Shown here in pieces: positions 1 to 9,971 of a DNA stretch of 32,110 nucleotides. Numbering within the stretch: position 1 is the stretch's first letter; each line of letters opens with the position of its first letter. The notes below the pieces were generated by a model. It was not told the origin of the DNA and made no database searches. It worked only from the letters and a program-made list of their open reading frames with translations. This DNA comes from Bacteroidales bacterium (GTDB lineage: Bacteria > Bacteroidota > Bacteroidia > Bacteroidales > JAADGE01): positions 1 through 32,110 of the forward strand of contig JAOZLS010000010.1 of NCBI GenBank assembly GCA_029934705.1, written 5' to 3'. The translations under genes and the position numbers were made by a program.

Positions 1-420
1 GTTCTTGTGGTAATAATAATTTTAGAAACTCGTGGTTATAATCTATTTTGTCTTGTATGTTTTATATTTTTAAAAAATACAAAAAAACAAAATTTTAGTG
101 AATCCCCCAACTTTTTAACCGTTACCGTAAAAAGTGGCGGTTTTGTTTTTGTAAATATTTATTATATCTTTGAATTGTCGTTAAATCTGGTTGAGGGTTG
201 ACACCTCTACCCCGACTTAGGGTAATAGTTGTTTTTACAGTTATTACCCTATTTTATACCTTATAATTGAAGTTTCTTTACCAATTTTTAAGCAATCGGC
301 ATATTGAGACCTTGCCAAATCAAGACCATTGAAAGTACTGATATTTAATTTTAATTAATGTTTGATGTTTACAAAACTTTGGAATATATAAAAAAAACGG
401 GTACTTTTGCGGACATAAAA

Positions 421-453
421 AAAAGGTAACTAATTGATTATTAGTTACCTTTT
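421..453 (-). terminator. Rho-independent terminator immediately downstream of tRNA-Val
   Basis: Perfect 13-bp inverted repeat aaaaggtaactaa / ttagttacctttt (421-433/441-453) followed on the minus strand by a T run (complement of the A run before 421). Confidence 0.8.
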
Positions 454-454
454 G

Positions 455-529
455 TGGGCGATACAAGATTCGAACTTGTGACCCCTTGGGTGTAAACCAA
501 GTGCTCTGAACCAACTGAGCTAATCGCCC
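455..529 (-). tRNA. tRNA-Val (anticodon TAC)
   Basis: Minus strand GGGCGATTAGCTCAGTTGGTTCAGAGCACTTGGTTTACACCCAAGGGGTCACAAGTTCGAATCTTGTATCGCCCA folds as a full cloverleaf: 7-bp acceptor stem, CTTGG/CCAAG anticodon stem with loop TTTACAC, TTCGAAT T-loop. No encoded CCA. Confidence 0.97.
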
Positions 530-568
530 CTTCTACTTAATGAAATACTTATTTCTTTAAAGCGAGTG

Positions 569-576
569 CAAAGATA
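569..576 (-). promoter_or_regulatory. Bacteroidota -7 box (TATCTTTG) for tRNA-Val
   Basis: caaagata on + strand = TATCTTTG on minus (TAnnTTTG), 40 nt upstream of the tRNA 5' end. Confidence 0.5.
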
Positions 577-712
577 AAGTAAAAAATATTATAACCAAAT
601 TTTTCAGATAATTTTTTATTTATTTTTTGAAAACATGTCTATAAACACATGTGTTTTTTAGTTCGGTAATAAAATAAAGAATAATTTCGCACAAAATTAA
701 ATTAATAAACAG

Positions 713-2986
713 ATGGCAAAAATAACAAAACAAGACGCTCTCAATTATCATTATGAAGGGCGACCAGGGAAAATTGAAGTTGTACCCACAAAACCGTACA
801 GTACTCAACGAGATTTAGCATTGGCATACTCACCTGGAGTTGCAGATCCTTGTCTGGAAATAGAAAAAGATCGTAATAATGTATATAAATACACTGCTAA
901 AGGAAACTTAGTTGCTGTTATTTCAAATGGAACCGCGGTTCTGGGTTTAGGAAATTTAGGGCCAGAAGCAGGGAAACCAGTTATGGAGGGAAAGGGTTTA
1001 CTCTTTAAAATATTTTCAGATATTGATGTTTTTGATATAGAGCTTGATACTAATGACGTAGATAAGTTTGTAGAAACAGTAAAACTAATTTCACCAACTT
1101 TTGGAGGAATTAATCTTGAAGATATTAAAGCTCCAGAATGTTTTGAAATAGAAAGAAGGTTGAAAGAGGAACTCGATATTCCTGTGATGCACGATGACCA
1201 GCACGGAACAGCAATAATATCATCAGCTGGTATAATTAATGCACTAGACATTGTTGGCAAAAAAATTGAAGATGTTACAATGGTTGTTAGTGGAGCAGGT
1301 GCTTCTGCTATGGCATGTACAAAATTATTGATATCTTTAGGAGTACAGAAAGAAAACGTTGTTATGTGCGACAGTAAAGGAGCTATAACTTCAACTAGAA
1401 CAGGTCTGTCGACATATAAGCAAGAATTTATTACAACTAGAAAAGTTAATACTTTAGCTGAAGCATTAAAAGATGCTGATATATTTCTTGGACTTTCTGT
1501 AAAGGATTTGGTTAGTAAGGAAATGGTTAAATCAATGGCAAATGATCCAATTGTTTTTGCAATGGCAAATCCTGACCCAGAAATCTCTTATGAAGACGCT
1601 ATTGATGCTAGAGAAGATATTATTATGGCAACAGGTAGATCCGATTATCCAAATCAAGTAAATAATGTATTAGGTTTTCCATTTATTTTTAGAGGAGCGT
1701 TAGACGTTGGAGCAAGAGGTATAAATGAAGAAATGAAAAGAGCGGCTGTGTATGCAATTGCTGCATTAGCAAAAGAGCCTGTACCAGAGGAGGTTAATGC
1801 TGCTTATAATGAAAAACATATTACTTATGGGCGAGATTATATTATTCCAAAACCAATGGATCCAAGATTGATAAGTACTGTTGCTCCTGCTGTTGCAAAA
1901 GCGGCAATGGATTCAGGAATTGCGAATGCTCCAATATTAGATTGGGATATTTATGCAATTAATTTAAAAGCGAGAGTTGGTGGCGATAATAAATTAATTT
2001 CTAGAATTCACTTTCAAGCTAAGCAAGATAAGAAAAAAGTTGTTTTTAGCGATGCTGAAAATTATAACGTTTTACGTGCTGCTCAGATTTCTATGCACGA
2101 AGGAATATTAGAACCAATAATTATTGGTAATAAGACAAAAATTCTAAGTATTATCAAAGAATATGAGTTACATGATTTGCTTGAGGTTGAAATTATTGAC
2201 CCTGCTAGCGAAATAAATGATGAGCAAAGAGAACTCTTTATTGAAAGTTTTTATGAAAAACAAAAAAGGAATGGTTTTTCTAGGGCAAAAGTTAATAGAA
2301 TAATGCACTACACTCATTATTGGGGACCAATGATGGTTGAGCATGGTCTTGCAGATGCACTTATTACAGGTTTTTCAACAAAATATTCGTCAGCTCTTTC
2401 TCCTATTTTAGAAGTAGCTAAATGTTCTAGTACTATTGACCATGTTGCAGGAATGTATATTCTAATGACTAAGAAAGGTCCTTATTTCTTTGCTGACACA
2501 ACAGTAACAGTTAACCCAACAGCTGAAAATCTTGTTAGCACTACCATATTAACAGCAAATACAATGAAAAAGTTGAAAATTAATCCTAAAATTGCAATGG
2601 TTTCTTTTTCAAATTTTGGAACAAGTAAATTAGGTAATTCCCAGAACATAAAGAAAGCTGTTGGAATTCTTCATAGAGATTATCCCAATTTAGTTGTTGA
2701 TGGCGAAATGCAAGCAAATTTTGCACTAAACTCTGAAATGCGACAACGTAAATTTCCTTTTAGTAAACTTGAAGGAATGGATGTGAATACTCTAATATTC
2801 CCTAACTTAAGTTCTGGTAATATTGCTTATAAGATGTTACAAGAAATTGGAGGAGCAGAAGCTCTAGGGCCTATATTAATGGGTGTTAAAAAACCAATGC
2901 ACATAGTTCAGTTAGAATCTTCTGTTAGAGAAATTGCTAATATGGCTGCTTTAGCAGTTGTTGATGCACAGGTCTCAAGCAAATAA
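713..2986 (+). CDS. maeB: NADP-dependent malic enzyme with C-terminal phosphate acetyltransferase-like domain
   Basis: 757 aa ORF; N-terminal malic enzyme motifs (YSPGVADPC, MHDDQHGTAIISSAG, VVSGAGASAMAC) and a PTA-like C-terminal half (MTKKGPYFFADTTVTVNPTAENL). Typical MaeB length. Confidence 0.93.
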   Translation: MAKITKQDALNYHYEGRPGKIEVVPTKPYSTQRDLALAYSPGVADPCLEIEKDRNNVYKYTAKGNLVAVISNGTAVLGLGNLGPEAGKPVMEGKGLLFKIFSDIDVFDIELDTNDVDKFVETVKLISPTFGGINLEDIKAPECFEIERRLKEELDIPVMHDDQHGTAIISSAGIINALDIVGKKIEDVTMVVSGAGASAMACTKLLISLGVQKENVVMCDSKGAITSTRTGLSTYKQEFITTRKVNTLAEALKDADIFLGLSVKDLVSKEMVKSMANDPIVFAMANPDPEISYEDAIDAREDIIMATGRSDYPNQVNNVLGFPFIFRGALDVGARGINEEMKRAAVYAIAALAKEPVPEEVNAAYNEKHITYGRDYIIPKPMDPRLISTVAPAVAKAAMDSGIANAPILDWDIYAINLKARVGGDNKLISRIHFQAKQDKKKVVFSDAENYNVLRAAQISMHEGILEPIIIGNKTKILSIIKEYELHDLLEVEIIDPASEINDEQRELFIESFYEKQKRNGFSRAKVNRIMHYTHYWGPMMVEHGLADALITGFSTKYSSALSPILEVAKCSSTIDHVAGMYILMTKKGPYFFADTTVTVNPTAENLVSTTILTANTMKKLKINPKIAMVSFSNFGTSKLGNSQNIKKAVGILHRDYPNLVVDGEMQANFALNSEMRQRKFPFSKLEGMDVNTLIFPNLSSGNIAYKMLQEIGGAEALGPILMGVKKPMHIVQLESSVREIANMAALAVVDAQVSSK

Positions 2987-3015
2987 TTATAATATATTAC
3001 AAAAACGTTTTTTTT

Positions 3016-3042
3016 AGAGACTGCTAATTTATAGCAGTCTCT
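3016..3042 (+). terminator. Stem-loop terminator after maeB
   Basis: Perfect 11-bp inverted repeat agagactgcta / tagcagtctct with 5-nt loop, 30 bp after the stop codon. Confidence 0.6.
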
Positions 3043-3091
3043 TAAATTTAATACAAAAAGTATATTATCTAAATTTCAAACAAAAATTATC

Positions 3092-3099
3092 TATATTTG
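3092..3099 (+). promoter_or_regulatory. TAnnTTTG -7 box upstream of the S46 peptidase
   Basis: TATATTTG 30 nt upstream of the ATG at 3130. Confidence 0.4.
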
Positions 3100-3129
3100 G
3101 TGAAAATTTAACTGAAAATTTATAATGTC

Positions 3130-5298
3130 ATGATTAGAAAAACAATTTCGCTATTAATGATAGCAGTAATACTTTCAATTAGTAATATTTATGCCCATGA
3201 AGGAATGTGGATTCCTATATTGTTAAAAAAATACAATATTGCTGAAATGCAAAAAATGGGTTTTAAACTATCTGCCGAGGATATATATAGTATAAATAAA
3301 ACAAGCATGAAAGATGCTGTCATGATTTTTGGTGGTGGCTGCACAGGCGAATTAATATCAGACCAAGGTCTTTTAATAACAAATCATCACTGCGGTTATG
3401 GAAGTATTCAGTCTCACAGTTCGCTTGAACATGATTATTTAACCAATGGTTTTTGGGCTTATTCTAAAAAAGAAGAACTCGTAAATGAAACCTTAAGTGT
3501 TCGCTTTTTGGTTAGAATGGATGACGTTTCAACACAAGTTTTAACTGGAGTATTGGATAATATGACAGAAGAACAACGGCATAGAATTATTAATAATAAT
3601 ATTGAAGTTATAATTGAAGAAGCAACTAAAGACAACTCCTACAAAGCATTAATTGAACCGTTTTTCTATGGAAATCAATATTTTTTATTTATCGAAGAGG
3701 TTTTTACAGATGTAAGACTTGTTGGTGCTCCACCATCGGCAATTGGAAAATTTGGTGGCGATACTGATAATTGGATGTGGCCACGACATACAGGCGATTT
3801 CTCTTTATTCAGAATTTATGCAGATAAAGATAATAAACCAGCTGATTATTCAGAAGATAATGTACCATATAAACCTAAAAAGCATTTTCCTATTTCAATA
3901 AAAGGTGTTAAAAAAGGCGATTTTACTATGGTTTTTGGATACCCAGGAAGCACTCAAGAATATTTGCCTTCGTTTGCTGTGGATATGATTAAAAATAAAA
4001 TTAATCCAGAACGAATTGCAATTAGACAAAATATTATAGATATTTTAATCGGAGATATGAATTCTGATCCAGGAATTAGAATCAAATATGCGTCTAAATA
4101 TGCAGGAGTATCTAATGGTTGGAAAAAATGGCAAGGTGAAAATAAAGGGCTAAAAAAGCTTAAAGCAATTGCAAAAAAACAAGAACAAGAAAAGAAATTT
4201 CAAGCTTGGGTAAATGCTGATAAATCTAGACTTGCAAAATATGGTAGTATATTAACTGACTATGAAGAAATATATTCAGTACTTGCTCCGTATAAAATTG
4301 CCGAACAATACTTTTTTGAAGCTATATGGAAGCTAGAAACAATTAAATTTACTGCACGAATTGCAAGTTTATCAAGAAAGGGTGCAGGATATACTCAAAA
4401 AGATATTGATGGATTAAAAACGTATGCAAAAAAGTTCTTTAAAAATTATAATTTATCAACAGATAAAAAGATTTTTAATAAAATGATACTAATGTATAGA
4501 CAAAATGCTGGATCAGATTTTATGCCAGATTTTTATGACTTTATGATACCTTTAAAATATTTTAAAGTATCAGAGGAAGTTGCGTTAAGAGCTTATACCG
4601 AATTCTATTTTGATGATACTTTTTATTTAGACGAAGAAAAATTTAATGAATTTATCAATAATTATACAGTTGAAAGTGCTAAAAAAATAAAAGCAACTTC
4701 TTCTTATAAATTATATGCTAGTTTTATAACTAGTTACTTAACTAAAATTTCGCCTGTAACACAAACATATAGTGCCAAGCTAGATAGTTTAGATAGAATT
4801 TACATGAAAGCTCAAATGTTAGTTGATACATCTAAAGTTTTTTATCCTGATGCAAACTTTACTTTACGTGTAGGTTATGGACAGGTTGATGATTACGAAC
4901 CTCGTGATGGTGTTTTTTATAAGCATTACACAACTTTAGCAGGTGTTATTAAAAAAGATAACCCTAAAATTTATGATTATAATGTACCACAAAAGTTAAA
5001 AGATTTATATGCTACTAAAAACTATGGGCAGTATGCTGAAAATGGCGAAATGCACGTTTGCTTTACTGCATCTAACCACACAACTGGTGGTAATTCTGGA
5101 AGCCCAGTAATTAATGGAAATGGCGAACTTATAGGAATTAATTTTGATAGAAACTGGGAAGGAACAATGAGTGATATTATGTACAACCCAGACCAATGTA
5201 GAAATATAAGCTTGGATATTAGATATGCACTATTTATTATAGATAAATTTGCAGGAGCAACAAACTTAATTGAAGAAATGACAATTATTTCGGAATAA
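3130..5298 (+). CDS. S46 family dipeptidyl-peptidase (DPP7/DPP11 family), DPP11-like
   Basis: 722 aa with signal peptide; GLLITNHHCGYG (His), DTDNWMWPRHTGDF (Asp region), TTGGNSGSPVINGNGELIGINFDRNWEG (Ser); Arg 18 residues after the catalytic Ser. Confidence 0.93.
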   Translation: MIRKTISLLMIAVILSISNIYAHEGMWIPILLKKYNIAEMQKMGFKLSAEDIYSINKTSMKDAVMIFGGGCTGELISDQGLLITNHHCGYGSIQSHSSLEHDYLTNGFWAYSKKEELVNETLSVRFLVRMDDVSTQVLTGVLDNMTEEQRHRIINNNIEVIIEEATKDNSYKALIEPFFYGNQYFLFIEEVFTDVRLVGAPPSAIGKFGGDTDNWMWPRHTGDFSLFRIYADKDNKPADYSEDNVPYKPKKHFPISIKGVKKGDFTMVFGYPGSTQEYLPSFAVDMIKNKINPERIAIRQNIIDILIGDMNSDPGIRIKYASKYAGVSNGWKKWQGENKGLKKLKAIAKKQEQEKKFQAWVNADKSRLAKYGSILTDYEEIYSVLAPYKIAEQYFFEAIWKLETIKFTARIASLSRKGAGYTQKDIDGLKTYAKKFFKNYNLSTDKKIFNKMILMYRQNAGSDFMPDFYDFMIPLKYFKVSEEVALRAYTEFYFDDTFYLDEEKFNEFINNYTVESAKKIKATSSYKLYASFITSYLTKISPVTQTYSAKLDSLDRIYMKAQMLVDTSKVFYPDANFTLRVGYGQVDDYEPRDGVFYKHYTTLAGVIKKDNPKIYDYNVPQKLKDLYATKNYGQYAENGEMHVCFTASNHTTGGNSGSPVINGNGELIGINFDRNWEGTMSDIMYNPDQCRNISLDIRYALFIIDKFAGATNLIEEMTIISE

Positions 5299-5400
5299 AT
5301 ATTTTACTAATAGTCATTGTATCACTCATATATTAAAGTGAATAATATATTGTATAGTATATAATTTATTGTAAAGCGATACGATGACTTATTTTAACCT

Positions 5401-5446
5401 AAAGAGTTAAACTAAATATTTAAAATAAGTAGTTTGACTCTTTTTC
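5401..5446 (+). terminator. Stem-loop with T-run downstream of the S46 peptidase
   Basis: aaagagttaaact (5401-5413) / agtttgactcttt (5431-5443), one G:U pair, followed by Ts. Confidence 0.5.
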
Positions 5447-5458
5447 ATATAAAACACT

Positions 5459-6232
5459 ATGAACTATATAATTTATAAAACAGAAAATAGAATTGCTTAC
5501 ATTACATTAAACCGACCAGAAAAAAGAAATGCACTTAATGCAGAATTAGTCGAAGAGCTTAAAAGCTGTTTTGATAAAGCTGAAAAAGATTCAAACGTAA
5601 AAGTAGTAATATTAAAGGCAAATGGCGATGCTTTTTGTGCAGGAGCCGATTTGGCGTATTTAAAGTCGCTACAAACTAATACTTATGAGGAGAATTTAGC
5701 CGATTCTAATAATTTAATGCACTTATATGAAAAAATTTATAAACTAAAAAAGATTGTAATTGCTCAGATAGAAGGGCATGCAATTGCTGGCGGAGCTGGA
5801 CTAGCAACTGTTTGTGATTTTGTTTTTTCGGTTCCCGAAGCTAAATATGGTTACACCGAAGTAGCAATTGGTTTTGTACCAGCCATTGTAAGTATATTTT
5901 TATTACGAAAAATAGGGGAGGCTAAAGCAAAAGAATTATTGCTTACAGGAAAAATAGTTTCATCTGAGAAAGCTCTTGAGTATGGAGTTTTTAATTTTAT
6001 AGAAGAAAAATTGGAAATAGAAAATTCGGTAAATATATTTGCTGAAAATATTATAAATAGAGCATCGCAGGATTCATTAAGGCTAACAAAAGAGCTTATA
6101 AATAATGTTCAAAGTTTAAATTTAGACAATGCCTTAAAATATGCATCAGAAATGAATGCTACAGCAAGAGCTACTGCCGATTGCAAAAAAGGTATATCTG
6201 CATTTTTAAATAAAGAGAAAATTAGTTGGTAA
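5459..6232 (+). CDS. Enoyl-CoA hydratase/isomerase family protein
   Basis: 257 aa; crotonase motifs ITLNRPEKRNALNAELVEEL, AFCAGADLAYL, IEGHAIAGGAGLATVCDFVFS. Confidence 0.92.
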   Translation: MNYIIYKTENRIAYITLNRPEKRNALNAELVEELKSCFDKAEKDSNVKVVILKANGDAFCAGADLAYLKSLQTNTYEENLADSNNLMHLYEKIYKLKKIVIAQIEGHAIAGGAGLATVCDFVFSVPEAKYGYTEVAIGFVPAIVSIFLLRKIGEAKAKELLLTGKIVSSEKALEYGVFNFIEEKLEIENSVNIFAENIINRASQDSLRLTKELINNVQSLNLDNALKYASEMNATARATADCKKGISAFLNKEKISW

Positions 6233-6270
6233 AAGAGGAGGCTATATTTTATTAATAGATTTGAAACAAA

Positions 6271-6299
6271 AAAAGACCACATAAATTATGCGGTCTTTT
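6271..6299. terminator. Bidirectional terminator between convergent genes
   Basis: aaaagaccacata / tatgcggtctttt inverted repeat (one mismatch), A-rich before and T-rich after. Confidence 0.65.
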
Positions 6300-6362
6300 A
6301 AAAATCAATTATTAAGTATTTAGATAAAACTTATAATACCTTAAATACTTTTGTTTAACTAT

Positions 6363-9300
6363 TTATTTAACCATTAATTTTTTAGTTATGATTGTTTCGT
6401 TAGAAATAATATTTATAAGATACATTCCAGGAGTAACATTATTTAATTTAATTTCATTATTTTTAGTTGAAATAATAGAAGAATAAATAATTTGTCCGCT
6501 TACATTGTAAATTTCAACAGTGTTTATTTCCATATTATTTTTAGAAATATAAAAGTTTCCATTTGAAGGGTTTGGATAAATTTCAAAATTATTAGCTATG
6601 TCTTCAACAGAAATCATACCTACTGTAACAGTAAATTCTTGCGTAACAGCATCACCTGCAGCTTGAGCTTGTAATATAACATTATGAAATCCACCTTCGT
6701 TAGGAGATGTTCCTTCTAAGTTGGCAGTACCATCGCCATTATCAGTAAGAGTTAACCACGAAGGTATTTCAACACCGGTAATGCTTGTAGCATCCTTAGT
6801 TTTAGCCATTCCCATAGCTGGAAAAATAATATTATCAATCCAACCTTGGTCAGTACCACCATCCTGTGAACCGTCTTTTTCATAAGCCCATTTGAATGTA
6901 TGGTTTCCAGCGGTTACATCATAAGTGTGCTCTGCCCAAGCTACTTCACCAGACCATTCTTCTTGCATGCTTCCATCAATATAAAATCGTAGAAAATCCC
7001 AATTGCTTTCAGAAGATACTTTAGCAAAAAATGATATTTGATCATCAGCAAGTACGTTGGCTGTTAATGATAATTCAGAAGTTTGATCATCTGAAATGTT
7101 TCCAGAAACAGCAGAGTATGTTCCTTCGTAAGGACTAGTAGTTGTTGTTGCCCAGTTTGCATTTCCGCCTAAAGTCCAGTCAAAAGCAGTAAAGTCTCCA
7201 GTTTCAAAATCTTCAACTATTAAACCAACTTTTAAATTAATTGTGTTACTTATTGTATATTCACTGTCTCCAGTAATATTAAGAGTTAAGTCAATAATTT
7301 CGCCAACAGGAGTCGTTTCACTTACTGTTATGTTAAAAGTTATTTGTAACTCTTCGTCAACAGAGAAAGTTTCAGTATCAAGGTCGTTGTTATTAATTGT
7401 AATATATTCAGAAGTAGAACTAAGTGAGCTAATAGAGTTTAATAAATCAGCATGACCTATATTTGTTGCATTGAAAGTAACATTTGCAGTTTCTCCAGGG
7501 TCTAAACTATTGTTTCCATTTCCTGCATTTCCTGCAACTACAACATTGTAAGAATACAAGCTACCTTCTGCAACCTCAGTTACAGGAGAAGAAGTAAAAG
7601 CTACTTCAGAACTATTGTCGTTTACTCCTGCAAGCTCGCTAGTAAATACTGGTGCATTTGCTATAATATTAAGAGAATTAGTCCATATTTCTTTTGCAGT
7701 ACCTGTTATTTCAAGGTCAAAGCTAATTGAATGCCCGTCTGGAACATCGTTTGTAAGAGTAATAGTAAATTTACCCGAAACAGTTGCTGTAGCATTGTCT
7801 CCAGCAATATTTCCAAAGCTAATATCTGTATTGTTACTAATTGAGCTAACATAAGCATCACTAGTTGTAAGAGTTGCTGTTACTCCGTTTGCCATGTCTG
7901 GTCCAATATTCTTTAAAATAATTTGAATATTTCCTGTCTGTCCAAAGTCAAGAGATTGTGTACCACTAATATTATAGCTATCAAGAACAACATAAGGTCC
8001 GTTAGGAGCTATAACAGTAATTTCTTCATCTAAAAATGTAGTTTTATTAAAACCAGTTACTGCTAATGTTAAAACATCACCAGGAGTTAAATCTGCTAAT
8101 GGAATACTTGCAGTTCCGCCAGTTACGGTTGCAGTTCCAATAATTACACCATCTTTTGATAAGCAAGCAAAACCACCATCAAAATCAGAACCAATATCAA
8201 AAGAAGTTTGTCCCATTAAAATATTACCTTGATGAGTAATAGCCATGTCTTGAGTGTCGTCTGTTCTAACCATAAGTGAAGGGTCGCCAAAGCAAGTCCA
8301 AGTATCAGTCATTGCAAAATCGCTTGTTTCATCATTCATAAGGAAACAACCATTGATAGCAAGACCAGCAAAAGTTCTTTTAATATTGTTTGCATAGCTT
8401 TCAACTAAAATGTCAACCATTTCGTCTTGAGCAGCCATAGGTGGAGCCCAGCTTTGGTTAATTGTTGAAGCCATTATAGCAATTGCACCTGTAGGATTAT
8501 CACCGTTTGAAGCTCTTAGCCAAGCTTCTCCAAAGCAAGTTTGTCCAACAAAATTTCCATTAACACATGCAACCGACCAAATAAAAGGAAGCATATTATC
8601 ATTTGTAAGAGTATTAATATTACTTACTGAAAAGCCCGAACTAGCCCAAGAAAAGTCAGAACCATGTCCTGTGTAATTTATAATACCTACTCCATTGTTT
8701 ATGTCTGTGCCAACCATTGTTGCTGTAGGACTTCCAGATGCGTCATTACCACCTTGTGAACCATCAAAAAGCTCTAATGATTCATTGTAAGTAAATCCTA
8801 AAAGGTCTGTTGCTAAGTTTCTGTAATGTTCATAGTCATATTCATTATCATCACCAGGTCCTTGGTCTGATGCAACACCCATTGTTTTATTTAACCAACC
8901 GTCAGTTAATGTGCTTCCGTTTTCATAAGTAATTGTTCTTTGAACTTGTGTTGTAACATGTGCTTCTGTTTCTGCTGAAAAACGACCAACAAAAAATTCT
9001 AAGTAATGATCGTTACCTAAAATATAAGCATAAGCGTTATCAGAATCTCCACCTAATCCACCACCTGAATTTGTTGGTATTTGAGCAGCATCACCAACAA
9101 GTAGTAAATATGCTAAACCATTGTCGTTATAATAAGTGTCAACGTAAGTTCCAATTGCCGTTGCAGTAGTTCCAATTGTCGAAACAGCTACAATTTCAGT
9201 TGGTCTTCCAATAGTATTTTTCCAAGTTACAAAATCAGCCATTTCTTCCATAAAATCGTCGTGGCAAATAATAAGCATATTACCTTCTTCTTCAACAACC

Positions 9301-9971
9301 GTATATTTTGTAAAATTAGAATAGTTTACAAATCTATTTTTATAAATTTCGTTAAATTCTTTAGTTGTACTAGTAATTGCATTTTTACGGTCGAAAATGT
9401 TTTGTCCACCTTCGCCATCAGCATATACTTTTACTTGAATATTTGTATAAATTCTTAATGTTCTTGTAACAGGATTATATTGAAAAGGAGTTACTTGAAG
9501 AGCTTGTCCTCTATAATCTCTCATAATATAAGCATCGTTTAAAACTGCAATATTTGAAGGATAAAAAGCATCTTTTGTATATGCTTTACCATACTCATAA
9601 GCAACATCATTTGGGTTAATGTCTCTTGTAAGATTTCCTTTTGAAGGAGCAATATTAATATCTTTTATTTCAATAAAATTTGATGAAATAATTTTCACTT
9701 TCATTAAACTTTTATCAGGAATAATAAGAGAAGATGTGAATTTAGGTAAATCTGGCATTCCTTTTTTTAATATAGGAGTTGTGTTTTCTGCCGAAATTAA
9801 CTTTGCAATTCCGTTGTTTGTTAGTACATCATCAAAGTTATAAGATGTAAGATCAAAATTAAGAACTGTTTCGTTTTCGGTTGATGAAACTAATTTTGAA
9901 GGGTTATTTTGAGCAAAACTGCTTGAAAAAGCAAAGAGTATTGCTACAAAAAATAGAATTTTTGATTTCAT
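6363..9971 (-). CDS. Gingipain-R-like C25 cysteine protease with CARDB-like/adhesin/Ig regions and T9SS type A sorting domain
   Basis: C25 motifs IINYTGHGSDFSW (His) and PFIWSVACVNGNF (Cys), 33 residues apart; GNDHYLEFFVGRFSAET; PTGAIAIMASTINQSWAPPMAAQDEM; DTWTCFGDPSLMVRT; C-terminal YPNPSNGNFYI...GQIIYSS...GMYLINIISNETIITKKLMVK. Start moved to ATG at 9971 because MKSKILFFVAILFAFSSSFAQ is a clean signal peptide; the tracked ORF starts 40 codons upstream. Confidence 0.92.
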   Translation of the reverse strand: MKSKILFFVAILFAFSSSFAQNNPSKLVSSTENETVLNFDLTSYNFDDVLTNNGIAKLISAENTTPILKKGMPDLPKFTSSLIIPDKSLMKVKIISSNFIEIKDINIAPSKGNLTRDINPNDVAYEYGKAYTKDAFYPSNIAVLNDAYIMRDYRGQALQVTPFQYNPVTRTLRIYTNIQVKVYADGEGGQNIFDRKNAITSTTKEFNEIYKNRFVNYSNFTKYTVVEEEGNMLIICHDDFMEEMADFVTWKNTIGRPTEIVAVSTIGTTATAIGTYVDTYYNDNGLAYLLLVGDAAQIPTNSGGGLGGDSDNAYAYILGNDHYLEFFVGRFSAETEAHVTTQVQRTITYENGSTLTDGWLNKTMGVASDQGPGDDNEYDYEHYRNLATDLLGFTYNESLELFDGSQGGNDASGSPTATMVGTDINNGVGIINYTGHGSDFSWASSGFSVSNINTLTNDNMLPFIWSVACVNGNFVGQTCFGEAWLRASNGDNPTGAIAIMASTINQSWAPPMAAQDEMVDILVESYANNIKRTFAGLAINGCFLMNDETSDFAMTDTWTCFGDPSLMVRTDDTQDMAITHQGNILMGQTSFDIGSDFDGGFACLSKDGVIIGTATVTGGTASIPLADLTPGDVLTLAVTGFNKTTFLDEEITVIAPNGPYVVLDSYNISGTQSLDFGQTGNIQIILKNIGPDMANGVTATLTTSDAYVSSISNNTDISFGNIAGDNATATVSGKFTITLTNDVPDGHSISFDLEITGTAKEIWTNSLNIIANAPVFTSELAGVNDNSSEVAFTSSPVTEVAEGSLYSYNVVVAGNAGNGNNSLDPGETANVTFNATNIGHADLLNSISSLSSTSEYITINNNDLDTETFSVDEELQITFNITVSETTPVGEIIDLTLNITGDSEYTISNTINLKVGLIVEDFETGDFTAFDWTLGGNANWATTTTSPYEGTYSAVSGNISDDQTSELSLTANVLADDQISFFAKVSSESNWDFLRFYIDGSMQEEWSGEVAWAEHTYDVTAGNHTFKWAYEKDGSQDGGTDQGWIDNIIFPAMGMAKTKDATSITGVEIPSWLTLTDNGDGTANLEGTSPNEGGFHNVILQAQAAGDAVTQEFTVTVGMISVEDIANNFEIYPNPSNGNFYISKNNMEINTVEIYNVSGQIIYSSIISTKNNEIKLNNVTPGMYLINIISNETIITKKLMVK

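Noticed and set aside
7-201. 64-aa plus-strand ORF at window start
   Set aside because: Low-complexity AT-rich translation overlapping stem-loop sequence; no recognisable features.
320-514. 64-aa minus-strand ORF
   Set aside because: Overlaps tRNA-Val and its terminator; not coding.
805-1260. 151-aa minus-strand ORF inside maeB
   Set aside because: Fully antisense to a strongly supported CDS; low-complexity Ser/Ile-rich translation with no motif.
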